64,000 nt of DNA from Verrucomicrobiales bacterium (GTDB lineage Bacteria; Verrucomicrobiota; Verrucomicrobiia; Verrucomicrobiales; V1-33): positions 111,614-175,613 of the forward strand of contig JAQGPJ010000068.1 of assembly GCA_028293125.1 (NCBI GenBank), in the 5' to 3' direction. This document shows positions 25,263-34,117 of this stretch, one piece after another. Position 1 is the first letter of the stretch. Every line of letters starts with the position of its first letter. The notes under the pieces were generated by a model. It was not told the DNA's origin and did no database searches. It saw nothing but the letters and a program-made list of their open reading frames with translations. Made by a program: the position numbers and the translations under genes.

Positions 25263-27899
25263 TTATCCGGCCTCGGCAGAAGCTGGCTTGTTGATTCGGT
25301 GAATCTCCCGAACCCATACCTGACGGCTGTTGATCCGGGCCTTCCGCCGCTCCCCCACCTCGATGCCGAAGGACTTCCGGAGCCGGTCCGTCTCCCGCCG
25401 GAACCAGTTGCCGATGCCCACGGCGTCATGGGGCAGATACTTGGCCCGCTTACTTTCCGGGAAGGCCTCATGCATCCTGTCCAGCAGCTCCTCATGGGTG
25501 CCTTTCCAGCGGCCGGGGCTGTTCTCATCCAGTAGAATCTCCAGCGTGGACAGCACCGGATTTCCGGTCAGGGACTCGAAGCCGGCATCCTCCTGCAGCT
25601 GGTTCAGCCGGGTGATGAAGGTCCCCTGCATGAAGCCGAGCCCGTCCTCTCCGGCAGTGATCCACTTCAGGGCGTCGGCCATGCGGTGGGTGAGACCGTT
25701 GCGGGAGAGGAAGTCCTCCGCCTGATCCATCGACTGCTGGGCCAGCACCGCGGCATCCAGCAGCACCGCCAGCACATGGGGGCGGATGGCGTCGGCCTTT
25801 GCGTGAATGTGCTCCTCCGTTTTCCGGGCCTCCGGGGGCACCGGCATCAGGGAGACGGGAATGGAGCGCTCCGCCAGATCGTTCCGGGTGCAGACGTTGT
25901 TGATGCCGTTCAGGATCCACGGCCTTCTGAGTTCATAGCTGATGATCCCGTCATCCGTGAAGAGCTTGCGGGACCGCGCGGCAAAGCCGGTGGTGAGGCT
26001 GCACAGGGCGTCCTGAACATCCGGGGCCAGGTGGCTGATGTTCTCAAAGCACGGCACCCACTGGGCGATGCAGGTGAGGCCCAATTCATCCAGCCGGCGC
26101 TCATTCAGGGACTGAAAGGCGGCGGGCTGCGGATCGATGATGCGGCGCAGAATGCGGGTGGCCGTGGATTTGGCCGTGCCCTGTCCGCCGTGGAGGTTCA
26201 GGCCGAAGGCGGGGCAGGTGGGACGCAGAGCGCCCAGCAGCCAGCCGGCGATCAGGCAGCGGTCCTCCTCCGCCACGTTGAGGATTTCCCACAGCGGCTG
26301 CAATCCGTTCAGGGCCGGGTTCAGGGCCGGCAGGGGAAGGGCGCAGTCGCCCTCGGCCCGGAGGAACTTCAGGGGCGTGCGGTCCATCACCCGCCAGCCA
26401 TCGGCGGCATAGCGCACCATGCGCCAGTCCCGGCGGCCCGGATCCAGCCAGCAGGCATCGGTGCCGGGGTCATACCCGATGCGGAAATGGCTTTCCAGCT
26501 GCGGGGCCTCCAGCCGGGCGGTGGAGGCCGCCCGCTCCACAATGGATTGTAGGGCCTCCCGGCCCGGCGGTGGCCCGTCCCCCGTCTCCGCGTTGTAGCG
26601 CACACGCAGCCAGTCCTTGAAGAACTCCCCCTCGACCCGGGCGTTCAGGGCCACCCCCTGGTGCGGCAGGGTGGCGAAGGCGCGGCCCGCCTGGTCATGC
26701 CACAGCTCCGCCTCCGCGCAGATCTTTGCCAGCAGGGCCAGCTGAGGGCAGTCCTCCCCGCCGCTTTCCTTTGGCGCCGTGCCCCCGGCCTCCCTGCGCC
26801 GGCGGTGCAGCTCGCGCACTCCCATCCGGGGCAGGCCGGCGGCGGCATAGGCCGTCAGCAGCTCCTCCCGGCAGCGGACATATTCCGCCTCCGCCATGAC
26901 CGCCAGCCGGCGGTCGAGGGAGGCGACAGCCACGGCGCACCGCCATTTGCCGGGGGCCTGCGTCCCGCCCTCCTCGCACAGGAGGTCATTCCAATCCGTG
27001 CCCCGGCTCAGCACATCGCCGAAAGCCGGCGGCACCATCAGGGCCCGGGTGCTCTCCGCCGCCTTGGCCGCCGCCGTCCGGCCGGCGTTTTTCTCCGCCG
27101 GTCTGGGCGTCCCGTCCCGCTCCCAGCGGTCGTCATCGGCGGCAATGAGGATCCGCGCCGCAGGCCACCGCCGCCGCATCCAGGCCACCACGGCGGGCAG
27201 GTTGCCGGAGTTCATAGCCGCCCAGACCGTGCAGCCGGAGAGCTGCCGCACGGTGGCCGCGGTGGCCACGCCCTCCGCCGCCACCAGATCCCCGGTGAAG
27301 CCCTCCGGAGGCAGGGGGCCGGTCCGCCAGTGCAGGCCGGCCACGCCCCCGCCTTTGACAAACCGCTTGGTGCCGTCCGGGAGGATGCGCTGGAGGTTGC
27401 CCAGGGCACCGGCCTCATCGCGGAGGGGCACCAGCAGCTCCCGCCGGCCCTCATGCTCCCGCACCCGCAGGCTGCCGGGCTCGGCGGTGATCCGCTTGCG
27501 GGCCAGGTAGGGGTGGCCGGCGGGGTCAATCTCCGCGTGCTCCCACAGCCACCGCGCACGGCGGCGGGCGGACTCATGAGCCTTCCGGCGCTCCTCCTTC
27601 TCCGCCTCCCGCGCCTGGGCGGCCATCAGCTGAAGGTGGGCGCGCTCCGCCGGGGTCATCCGCCGTTCGGGCCGCGTGGTCCAGATGTCCTTCCAGCCGT
27701 CGCGCCAGTCCCCCCAGACCACGGTTCCCCACGGTCCGCCGCCGGAGGCGTCATCGCGGCTGAAGGCCACATACCAGCCGGGCTTGACGGTGCCGCTGTC
27801 CGGCCTCCAGTTCACCCGGCGCAGCCGGCCGTCGGGGATGATCGGCTCCGTGACACGGAAGCCAAGGTCTGAGGCGTGAAGGGCGAATTCTGAAATCAC
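25263..27899 (-). CDS. phage/plasmid-type primase-helicase
   Basis: An 878-residue protein. The N-terminal region (1-150) includes a Glu/Arg-rich helix. A Toprim domain follows (about 200-255, LVAAEGVATAATVRQL and ILIAADDD). The C-terminal half is a P-loop ATPase/helicase with Walker A GGQGTAKST near residue 570, followed by an ILNGINN...AERSIPVSL segment typical of phage and plasmid replicative ATPases. This architecture resembles P4 alpha and related replication proteins of mobile elements. No integrase is seen beside it. GC content is as high as in the surrounding genes. Confidence 0.88.
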   Translation of the reverse strand: MISEFALHASDLGFRVTEPIIPDGRLRRVNWRPDSGTVKPGWYVAFSRDDASGGGPWGTVVWGDWRDGWKDIWTTRPERRMTPAERAHLQLMAAQAREAEKEERRKAHESARRRARWLWEHAEIDPAGHPYLARKRITAEPGSLRVREHEGRRELLVPLRDEAGALGNLQRILPDGTKRFVKGGGVAGLHWRTGPLPPEGFTGDLVAAEGVATAATVRQLSGCTVWAAMNSGNLPAVVAWMRRRWPAARILIAADDDRWERDGTPRPAEKNAGRTAAAKAAESTRALMVPPAFGDVLSRGTDWNDLLCEEGGTQAPGKWRCAVAVASLDRRLAVMAEAEYVRCREELLTAYAAAGLPRMGVRELHRRRREAGGTAPKESGGEDCPQLALLAKICAEAELWHDQAGRAFATLPHQGVALNARVEGEFFKDWLRVRYNAETGDGPPPGREALQSIVERAASTARLEAPQLESHFRIGYDPGTDACWLDPGRRDWRMVRYAADGWRVMDRTPLKFLRAEGDCALPLPALNPALNGLQPLWEILNVAEEDRCLIAGWLLGALRPTCPAFGLNLHGGQGTAKSTATRILRRIIDPQPAAFQSLNERRLDELGLTCIAQWVPCFENISHLAPDVQDALCSLTTGFAARSRKLFTDDGIISYELRRPWILNGINNVCTRNDLAERSIPVSLMPVPPEARKTEEHIHAKADAIRPHVLAVLLDAAVLAQQSMDQAEDFLSRNGLTHRMADALKWITAGEDGLGFMQGTFITRLNQLQEDAGFESLTGNPVLSTLEILLDENSPGRWKGTHEELLDRMHEAFPESKRAKYLPHDAVGIGNWFRRETDRLRKSFGIEVGERRKARINSRQVWVREIHRINKPASAEAG

Positions 27900-28689
27900 A
27901 GGCGGCGCGGGGAGGGTGGGTGGGATGGGGGGTGGGGGTCGTTTGGCTTGTCAGGATCCGGCCGGTGCCGCCTGCCGGCCTTTGCGGGCGGCGGCGGCTG
28001 CTGCGGGTTCGGCGGCGGGTTCGGCGGTCGTCTTTCCGTCCGGCGGTGGGCCTTCCTCCTTCTCCAGTGCCGGTTTGAGCGCCGCGGCGCGGTGGCTTCC
28101 GACGCCCTGTGTCATCGACCCGCGGGGCGGAAACGGAGCCACGGAAAGCGGGCTGGATTCACGGGCGGCGGACAGACGGGAGAGATTCAGCGGGCCGGAA
28201 AATGGGTGTGCATAACGTGAACAGTAATCGCGTTAGATGTCAGTAAAATGCTGGTGCCCAATGGAGCAGCGTACGCTGTTCCAAGCAAGGAGTTTCGCGG
28301 AAAGATGAAGATTTCCACGCATGAAAACGCGCCTTCGGGAGGAGTTCCGGAACAGGGGTGGAATGAGCCTGAAACCAGCCGTTCGGCTTCAGAATTCCCC
28401 AGTGGAGCGAGGGTGCCGGGGACGGTGCGGAAGTCCACGGGAGCGCTGAGGGAGGATGCGGAAAAGCGGGTGAAGTTCAGTATGGGAAGCCGGTCGGGAA
28501 ATGGATAATGACCGGCTTCGTGAATGCGCATATCTATCATTTCCGGCTCCGTGGGAAAGGGTTTGGTCCCGCGCTCCGGCGGAGCGGTGCGCCAGCCTGC
28601 CGCTGCGGCTGGAAGGGACCGGCAAGGCAACCGCAGCAGCAGTGGACTGGCCCGCTTGCTTTCGCTCCGGCTTCCCGTTCTTTCAGTCC
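27900..28689. other. gene-poor interval with one near-perfect palindrome
   Basis: I find no supportable gene in these 790 bases. Bases 28263-28282 form a 20-base palindrome (GGAGCAGCGT then ACGCTGTTCC; one G-T pair). A short Ala/Pro-rich frame on the minus strand (27951-28142) precedes the primase gene but has no ribosome site and simple composition. Confidence 0.5.
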
Positions 28690-29229
28690 ATGAACCGGTC
28701 CGCTATGAGATCACTGGGCATCCTGCTTTTGGGTGTGGTGCCGGGCTGCGTCGTTGGATGCCCGCCGTGGTGGAGCGGCGGGGCTGGAGAAGAGAGTGGC
28801 CGGCTTCCAAATGCGGCGGTGCGGAGCGCATCCGAAGTGCGGAATGGCAGCGGGCAGGCAGGTTCGGACGGTAAAGCCGGCACCGGAAAGCCGGGCCGCG
28901 AACGTATGGAAAAGCTGGCGGCCAGTTTCAGGCAAAAGAGCAGGCCGGGAAGTGAAACAGCGGAGGTTATGGATATGGCCATGGAGGCGGCGGCGCTGTC
29001 CGCGGAGGAGTTTGAGCCCTTGCTGGAGCTTCTGATGCGGGATGATCCGGCTGATATCAATCGGAGGACAGCGGAGTTGCTGGCGGTCCGCTGGGCCATG
29101 GTGGAACCGGAGGCGGAATGGCAGGGGACGCAGGCCGGATGGAAGGAGGACAACTTCTGGTTGCAAGGCCTTCGGGGAGGGTGGAATGTGGTGTATCCAC
29201 CGAAATTCCCAGTATGCACGTCATCCTGA
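28690..29229 (+). CDS. putative lipoprotein, probably truncated
   Basis: A 179-residue frame with a lipoprotein-like signal (MRSLGILLLGVVPGC, with Cys at about 20, and a second GC at 26). A helical region follows (EKLAASFRQKSRPGSETAEVM, EEFEPLLELLMRDDP, RRTAELLAVRWAMVEPEAEWQ) resembling the repeat-type helical proteins common in Verrucomicrobiota. The last ~35 residues lose this pattern, and the stop lies inside the next small gene, so the 3' part looks lost. Function unknown. Confidence 0.5.
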   Translation: MNRSAMRSLGILLLGVVPGCVVGCPPWWSGGAGEESGRLPNAAVRSASEVRNGSGQAGSDGKAGTGKPGRERMEKLAASFRQKSRPGSETAEVMDMAMEAAALSAEEFEPLLELLMRDDPADINRRTAELLAVRWAMVEPEAEWQGTQAGWKEDNFWLQGLRGGWNVVYPPKFPVCTSS

Positions 29230-29414
29230 ATGCCCTTAGTCCGGCTGAGGCCGCTTTTGAGAAGCAGGCCTTGAAAAGGGGGAGCAAGAGACTTCGCGCC
29301 TCGCCTGAGCTTCAGCGTGAGCTTTTGAAAAAACTCGCCTCGGAGACGGCGGGTGCTGAAACCCATCAAAAAATTTCCGCTGGCAGGAATGGAATTGCAA
29401 AAGCCCGCAGGTAG
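29214..29414 (+). CDS. small putative antitoxin partner
   Basis: A 66-residue, basic, helical protein (LSPAEAAFEKQALKRGSKR and a C-terminal NGIAKARR). It begins within the end of the previous frame and stops 16 bases before the ADP-ribosyltransferase-like gene. The size, charge and tight spacing fit a type II antitoxin. No DNA-binding motif is clear. A longer in-frame start at 29118 exists but reads into the preceding gene's shadow. Confidence 0.55.
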   Translation: MHVILNALSPAEAAFEKQALKRGSKRLRASPELQRELLKKLASETAGAETHQKISAGRNGIAKARR

Positions 29415-29430
29415 TGCGTGAGAGCCGGGC

Positions 29431-30000
29431 ATGATCCCATCGGGAATTATTCTTGGATTTCATGGCTGCCATTCGGACCTGGTGAAAAGCCTGGTCAACG
29501 GGGAGACCGAGATGAGGGTGAGCGGGAACAAACTCGACTGGCTCGGCAAAGGAATCTATTTCTGGGCGCATGATCCAAGGAGAGCCTTGGAGTGGGCGAC
29601 GGAGCGGCCCCAGTCCGCGGACAGTCCCGGAGTGGTCGGAGGCATCATCCAGCTTGGACGCTGCTTGAATCTGACCGAGCGCGTCTCCATCGACGCCATC
29701 AGGGGCGCTTACCTGGACCTGAAGCACGCCAGAAAGAACGCCAATCCTCCGCAGGCCATGCCGGTGAACCGAAAAAAGGCCCGGTATCTGGACAACGATG
29801 TCATGGAGACCCTGCACATCATCCGGGATAATGAGGGGCTGGAGCCGTATGACAGCGTCATAGGATACTTCGCGGAGGGTGCCCCCATTTACAGAACCGC
29901 CGGCCTCCGGCATCAGAATCATCTGCAGATCTGCGTCAGAAACCCCAAAAACATACTGGGGTGGTTCCTTCCAAAAATGGACGACTCCATTGTTTGGTGA
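29431..30000 (+). CDS. ADP-ribosyltransferase-like putative toxin
   Basis: A 189-residue protein. The first strand GIILGFHGCH and the block NKLDWLGKGIYFWAHDPRRALEWA resemble the H-[G] and Y-containing motifs of PARP/DUF3990-like ADP-ribosyltransferases. A late strand NHLQICVRNPKNILGWF could carry the third active-site residue (Gln in the LQI position). I recall similar small standalone proteins next to tiny upstream genes, but the fold call is inference from motif order. Likely a toxin acting by ADP-ribosylation; the target is unknown. Confidence 0.65.
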   Translation: MIPSGIILGFHGCHSDLVKSLVNGETEMRVSGNKLDWLGKGIYFWAHDPRRALEWATERPQSADSPGVVGGIIQLGRCLNLTERVSIDAIRGAYLDLKHARKNANPPQAMPVNRKKARYLDNDVMETLHIIRDNEGLEPYDSVIGYFAEGAPIYRTAGLRHQNHLQICVRNPKNILGWFLPKMDDSIVW

Positions 30001-30129
30001 TGCTGCACGCAGCCATTCTCAGACAGAAATCCGCTCAACGGACCTGCGGCCTTTTTGCGGTTTCTTCTCCAAGCCCATGTTCTGCAAACAGTCCGCTCTC
30101 CGCTTTGCCATCCCGGCGGCGAATTCCGC

Positions 30130-31014
30130 CTACAGCTTCCGCAGGTAATCCATGCTCTGCTGGATGCTCTTCAGCGGGGCGGGGGACTGGTCCTGCTCCA
30201 CATGGCAGTATTTGACGCCGGCCTCCCGGGCGGCGGCGAGGATGGGCTCCAGGGGGATGATGCCGTTGCCGAGCTCCTTGAAGGCATCGGCCGGGACACC
30301 GGTGGAGTAGGTGGGCGTGGCAATACCGGCTTTCAGGTCCTTCAGGTGGACCTGGGAGACGCGGCCGCTGAGCTTTTTCAGCAGTTCCGCCGGTTCCACT
30401 CCGCCGGCTTTGACCCAGAACACATCCACCTCGAATTTCATGTCCGGGGAGAATTCGGCCACGAAAATATCGAAACCGGTTTTCCCGCCCTCCTTGGGCT
30501 CGAACTCGAAATTATGATTGTGATAGGCCAGCTGGATGCCGGCCTCCTTCGCTTTGGCGGCGGCCTTGCTGGCGTTGGCGGCCACCTTTTTGTAGTCGTC
30601 CAGCGTGCGGCGATTGCCGTCCGCGAGGTAGGGGATCACCAGATGGCTGAGGCCGGCTTCCCTGGCCTTGTCGAGGATTCTTTGGAAATCCGACAGGGAG
30701 TCATCCTTGGGATTCACCACCGTGTCCCATTCGAAATGGGAGGAGTGCAGCTCCAGCCCGCAGTCTTTGGCGGCGGCGATCATGGGGCCGCAGTTCGGGA
30801 AGCCGTACATTTCCCCCTGTTTGTAGCCGGCGGCGGCCACAGCCTTGATGGTGCCGGCGGTGTCGGCTTTGATCTCGTTGCGCAGGGTGTAAAGCTGGAG
30901 CCCGATGGTTTTGCGGTAAACGTCATCGGCGGCCAGCGCGGCAAAAACAGATCCGCCACCGAGGGCGAACGGAGTGACAGCGGCGGCGTTGCGGAGGAAG
31001 TGGCGGCGGTTCAT
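30130..31014 (-). CDS. Tat-exported sugar phosphate isomerase/epimerase-like protein
   Basis: A 294-residue TIM-barrel protein. It starts with a twin-arginine signal (MNRRHFLRNAAAV, cleavage near ALAAD at ~28). Metal-ligand strands are visible: YHNHNFEFEP, FEVDVFWV, VHLKDLKAG and a final YCHVEQDQSP. It belongs to the secreted xylose-isomerase-like group abundant in Planctomycetes and Verrucomicrobia, which may act in periplasmic sugar catabolism. Start at 31014 chosen because the Tat motif begins there. Confidence 0.88.
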   Translation of the reverse strand: MNRRHFLRNAAAVTPFALGGGSVFAALAADDVYRKTIGLQLYTLRNEIKADTAGTIKAVAAAGYKQGEMYGFPNCGPMIAAAKDCGLELHSSHFEWDTVVNPKDDSLSDFQRILDKAREAGLSHLVIPYLADGNRRTLDDYKKVAANASKAAAKAKEAGIQLAYHNHNFEFEPKEGGKTGFDIFVAEFSPDMKFEVDVFWVKAGGVEPAELLKKLSGRVSQVHLKDLKAGIATPTYSTGVPADAFKELGNGIIPLEPILAAAREAGVKYCHVEQDQSPAPLKSIQQSMDYLRKL

Positions 31015-31094
31015 TCCGCACGTTTTATCACGCCGGGCACCGGCTTGCCAAGAGTTAAGGAAGGTCTTGGGATGCGGGTGAATGGTTATTAAGA

Positions 31095-31183
31095 GTCTGT
31101 TGAAAAACCTCAAAATCGCCGATATCAATTTTCGTAACTCGTTGATTTACAATGGTTGTATTTTGGGGTGGGGGTCAACAGAC
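31095..31183. repeat. 89-bp segment with short terminal inverted repeats
   Basis: GTCTGTTGA at 31095-31103 and TCAACAGAC at 31175-31183 are exact inverted repeats, and one flanking position extends the match imperfectly. The GAGTCTGTTGAAAAA-type end is familiar from several insertion-sequence families. The interior is AT-rich and has no coding capacity. The gene-free interval 31015-31415 holds this and little else. Possible solo IS end or MITE. Confidence 0.4.
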
Positions 31184-31415
31184 CCGTAAGGGTCAGCAGC
31201 GGAAACCAGTGGGGGATCCCCCTGTGCCTCGCTTGGGGACTGGGCTGCACTTTGGTGCTCGAGCTGCCGCTCTATGCTTTTGCGGATGCGGTCCAGAAAA
31301 AACGGAAATGGCCGTTGTGAATCCAGCCTCTGATCGTCGCTGCAACCCGGCTTGCGGTCTGCAGCCCCCTTCGGATTTGGGACCCGAATGGGGTCCCCCC
31401 CCAACACCTCCAGCC

Positions 31416-32234
31416 TCATCGTTTTGGCAGGGAGATGCCAGCCGCATCGAAATCCATTTCCAGGAACTCCATCAGCGGACCATCCACGGGAAAGGTTTCC
31501 TGGGCTTTGGCTGGCAGGATGGCTTTGAGTTGAGTGGCGGTCTCCTCATTGAAGGCATCGCGCTTCATCTCCCATGCCCACGAGCCTTCCTGCGGCTTGC
31601 TGCCGGCGTTCACACCCTGATTGATGCCCTCGGTGGCTCTCTGTCTCATCAAAGCCTCGATCTGGTTTGCCTCCGCTTCCGTCAAAACGCCGCCCGCTTG
31701 AAATAATCCTTTAAAAAAGCGCCCGTATTCCGCTGGCTTATCCTGGAATTTCTCCACCTCCGGCAACATACCCACTATTTCGGCTAGTTGCCGTTGGCCC
31801 TGGGCTGCTTCCTCGGCACTCAGTGATTGATCCGCCGCTCCCAGCTGATGCGCCCTTGCCCGCAGCCTGCGGGCTTGCTCGGAGGAAAAAAAACTTGCGA
31901 AACTGCTCCCCATCTGTTCAACCGAACCAAAGCTCACGACAACCTCGTTGTTGACCATATCCTCCAGAGTCTTCCCGGCCGCATCCGGGATATTGGAGTT
32001 CCCCGGGCCCTGATCCATCTGAGTTTTGGGGGTTGGGGATTGAATCGTGGCGGACCCGGCTGGTAATGGAGTTGAACGTGACTTCGCACGCGTCCGGTAA
32101 GCGGACGCCTGGGCTGCCACCCGTTCCGCCCTCCACTGCGCGACCTGGGCCCGCAGTAAAAGGTTGCTCCGCCAAAGATAGGCCGAGCTCATCAAGCTTC
32201 CGGCCAGGATCAGGATCAGGAGAATTTTTTTCAT
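31416..32234 (-). CDS. membrane-anchored hypothetical protein
   Basis: A 272-residue protein with one N-terminal membrane helix (MKKILLILILAGSLMSSAYLW) and a short coiled segment, a Ser/Pro/Thr-rich linker (about 48-80), then a helical soluble domain (for example SSEQARRLRARAHQLG, EEAAQGQRQLAEIVGMLPEVE). It probably faces the periplasm. Family not recognised. It is divergent from the response regulator gene, with an inverted repeat in the shared upstream region, so it may be a target of that system. Confidence 0.7.
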   Translation of the reverse strand: MKKILLILILAGSLMSSAYLWRSNLLLRAQVAQWRAERVAAQASAYRTRAKSRSTPLPAGSATIQSPTPKTQMDQGPGNSNIPDAAGKTLEDMVNNEVVVSFGSVEQMGSSFASFFSSEQARRLRARAHQLGAADQSLSAEEAAQGQRQLAEIVGMLPEVEKFQDKPAEYGRFFKGLFQAGGVLTEAEANQIEALMRQRATEGINQGVNAGSKPQEGSWAWEMKRDAFNEETATQLKAILPAKAQETFPVDGPLMEFLEMDFDAAGISLPKR

Positions 32235-32300
32235 GGTGCCGGGGTGGAAAACGCCGCCCGCAATGCTGGGCGGCACCGTCCGGACGTCGAACGGAAAGGT

Positions 32301-32316
32301 CTTACATCTCTGTAAG
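32301..32316. promoter_or_regulatory. inverted repeat operator candidate
   Basis: CTTACA-TCTC-TGTAAG: perfect 6-bp arms with a 4-base spacer, in the 144-base divergent region between the membrane-anchored protein and the response regulator. The TTACA/TGTAA half-sites are of the kind seen at OmpR-type metal-responsive regulator sites. Binding is inference. Confidence 0.5.
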
Positions 32317-32378
32317 CAGTAGCCTCCGCCCGCCGCGACAATTTGACGAACGCAAAGCCCGCCCCCAGGATCGCCTTC

Positions 32379-33059
32379 ATGCGTGTGCTCGTTGTTGAAG
32401 ACCAAACCAAGATCGCCCGCGCGCTCGAAGCGGCGTTCGTCCGGGAGGGCGCGGAGGTGGTCACCTTCCCCGATGGAGAGACCGGTCTCCAGCTGGCGCT
32501 GGCGGAATCATTCGATGCGCTGGTTCTCGACATCATGCTTCCCGGCCGGGATGGCCTTGATGTCCTGCGGGCCTTGCGTGCCCGCCACCGCACGATTCCG
32601 GTCCTGCTGCTCTCCGCCCGTGGAGAAGTGGATGAACGTATTCGCGGACTTGATCTCGGGGCGGACGACTACCTGCCCAAACCCTTCGTGTTGGCGGAAG
32701 TCGTTGCCCGCGTCAAAGCGCTGGTCCGCCGTGGCGTGCCACTTGATGCCACGAGGCTGACGGTTGCGGATTTATCTCTCGACCTCCTCCGCCACGAGGC
32801 CAGGCGTGGCTCCACGCGGCTGGATCTCAGTCCGCGTGAACTCCGGCTTCTCGAATATCTGGTCCGCGCGAATGAACGCACCTGCACCCGCGATGAACTC
32901 CATGAGCGGGTCTGGGACTATCCGCCGGGCTACGATCCCGGGTCGAATGTGATTCAGGTGGCCATCACCCGCCTGCGCGAAAAAGTCGACGCCCCTTTTA
33001 AGCACAAGCTCATTCACACCGTCTTCGCCGAGGGATACGCCCTGCGCCTGAAGTCATGA
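32379..33059 (+). CDS. OmpR-family response regulator
   Basis: A 226-residue regulator. Receiver domain with acidic pocket Glu7/Asp8, phosphoacceptor Asp51 (VLDIMLPG) and Lys101 (YLPKPF). A C-terminal winged helix follows (about 125-225, with LDLSPRELRLLEYLVR and VIQVAITRLREKVD). The receiver-to-DNA-binding spacing and LRARHRTIPVLLLSARG wording place it near the CusR/QseB group. Its stop overlaps the kinase start by four bases. Start at 32379 (MRVLVVED). Confidence 0.93.
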   Translation: MRVLVVEDQTKIARALEAAFVREGAEVVTFPDGETGLQLALAESFDALVLDIMLPGRDGLDVLRALRARHRTIPVLLLSARGEVDERIRGLDLGADDYLPKPFVLAEVVARVKALVRRGVPLDATRLTVADLSLDLLRHEARRGSTRLDLSPRELRLLEYLVRANERTCTRDELHERVWDYPPGYDPGSNVIQVAITRLREKVDAPFKHKLIHTVFAEGYALRLKS

Positions 33060-34087
33060 AGATCCGCACACGGCTCACACTTTGGTATGCCGGGATGCTG
33101 CTCGGATCACTCCTGCTGATGGGCGGGGTGCTCCACTATGAGCTGGTGGGCGAGGCGGAGCGTGGCATGGCTCCCGAAACGCCCGCCGAGAAGATTGAGG
33201 ATCTCCTCCTCTTTTACGGCCTGCCAACGGTCCTGACGGTGGTATTGGGCGGCTTCTGGCTCATCCGGCGCACCCTGCGCCCGATTGAACTGCTGACAGC
33301 GGCGGCGGAGCGCGTCCACGCGGGCAATCTGGAGGAGACCATTCCCCTAAGTGGCCGGGGGGATGAACTCGACCGCCTCGCCACCGTCTTCAACGAGATG
33401 CTGGCCCGGGTGGGCAAAGGCATTGAAACCGTAAGGGACTTCACCCTGCGGGCCTCGCACGAACTCAAGACGCCCCTGACCATTCTGAGCGCGGAAACAG
33501 AGATTGCGCTGGGGGATGCGGAAAATTCCCCCGCGCAGCACGGACGGCTCGTCAGCCAGTTTGAGGAAATCCGTCGTCTTGCGGCTTTGGTGGATGCCCT
33601 CGCTCTCCTCGCCAAAGCCGATGCCGGGCTGCCAGTCGTGGTCCGCGAAAAAATCGACCTGGGAGAAATGCTGCGGGCGGCCATGGAGGATGCTGGACAC
33701 CTCGCAGCGGCGAGGGCCGTCACCGTGGAGCTTGGAACATGTGACCCGGCCGTTCTCCGTGGCGACCGTGACAGCGTCCGTCAGATGCTGCTGAACCTGC
33801 TGGACAATGCCGTGAAGCATAACCACCCGGGCGGATGGGTGCGGGCCAAACTTGAACTCTGCCGGGAGGGCTGTTTTTTGACGGTGGAGAACTCCGGCCC
33901 CGTCATTCCTGACCAGCTGGTGCCGCTCATGTTCGAGCGCTTTGTGCGCGGCCGGGATGGCGGCGAAGGTTCCGGGCTGGGACTCAGCATTGCCCGTGCC
34001 CTGGTTGAAATGCATGAGGGAACGATTGCCTGCGTCCCCCGCACTGAAGGAGGGGCCTGTTTCACAATACGGCTTCCGGCTCCGTGA
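33056..34087 (+). CDS. sensor histidine kinase
   Basis: A 343-residue kinase. It has a first membrane helix (about 9-28), a very short periplasmic loop (about 29-50), a second helix (about 54-72) and a HAMP region with RGDELDRLATVFNEML. The H-box RASHELKTPL has phospho-His at 135. The N-box is LLNLLDNAVKHN and the G-box GEGSGLGLSIA. The tiny loop makes an intramembrane or metal-sensing input plausible. Ends 30 bases from the convergent chrA gene. Confidence 0.93.
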   Translation: MKIRTRLTLWYAGMLLGSLLLMGGVLHYELVGEAERGMAPETPAEKIEDLLLFYGLPTVLTVVLGGFWLIRRTLRPIELLTAAAERVHAGNLEETIPLSGRGDELDRLATVFNEMLARVGKGIETVRDFTLRASHELKTPLTILSAETEIALGDAENSPAQHGRLVSQFEEIRRLAALVDALALLAKADAGLPVVVREKIDLGEMLRAAMEDAGHLAAARAVTVELGTCDPAVLRGDRDSVRQMLLNLLDNAVKHNHPGGWVRAKLELCREGCFLTVENSGPVIPDQLVPLMFERFVRGRDGGEGSGLGLSIARALVEMHEGTIACVPRTEGGACFTIRLPAP

Positions 34088-34117
34088 TTTCCGGCGTGCG
34101 GGGTCGTTTTGGAGCCC

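Noticed and set aside
28187..28630. 147-codon minus-strand frame
   Set aside because: Composition is irregular and plus-strand frames over the same bases are equally open; no homology-like motif.
31095..31183. Complete insertion sequence
   Set aside because: No transposase coding capacity; only short inverted ends remain.
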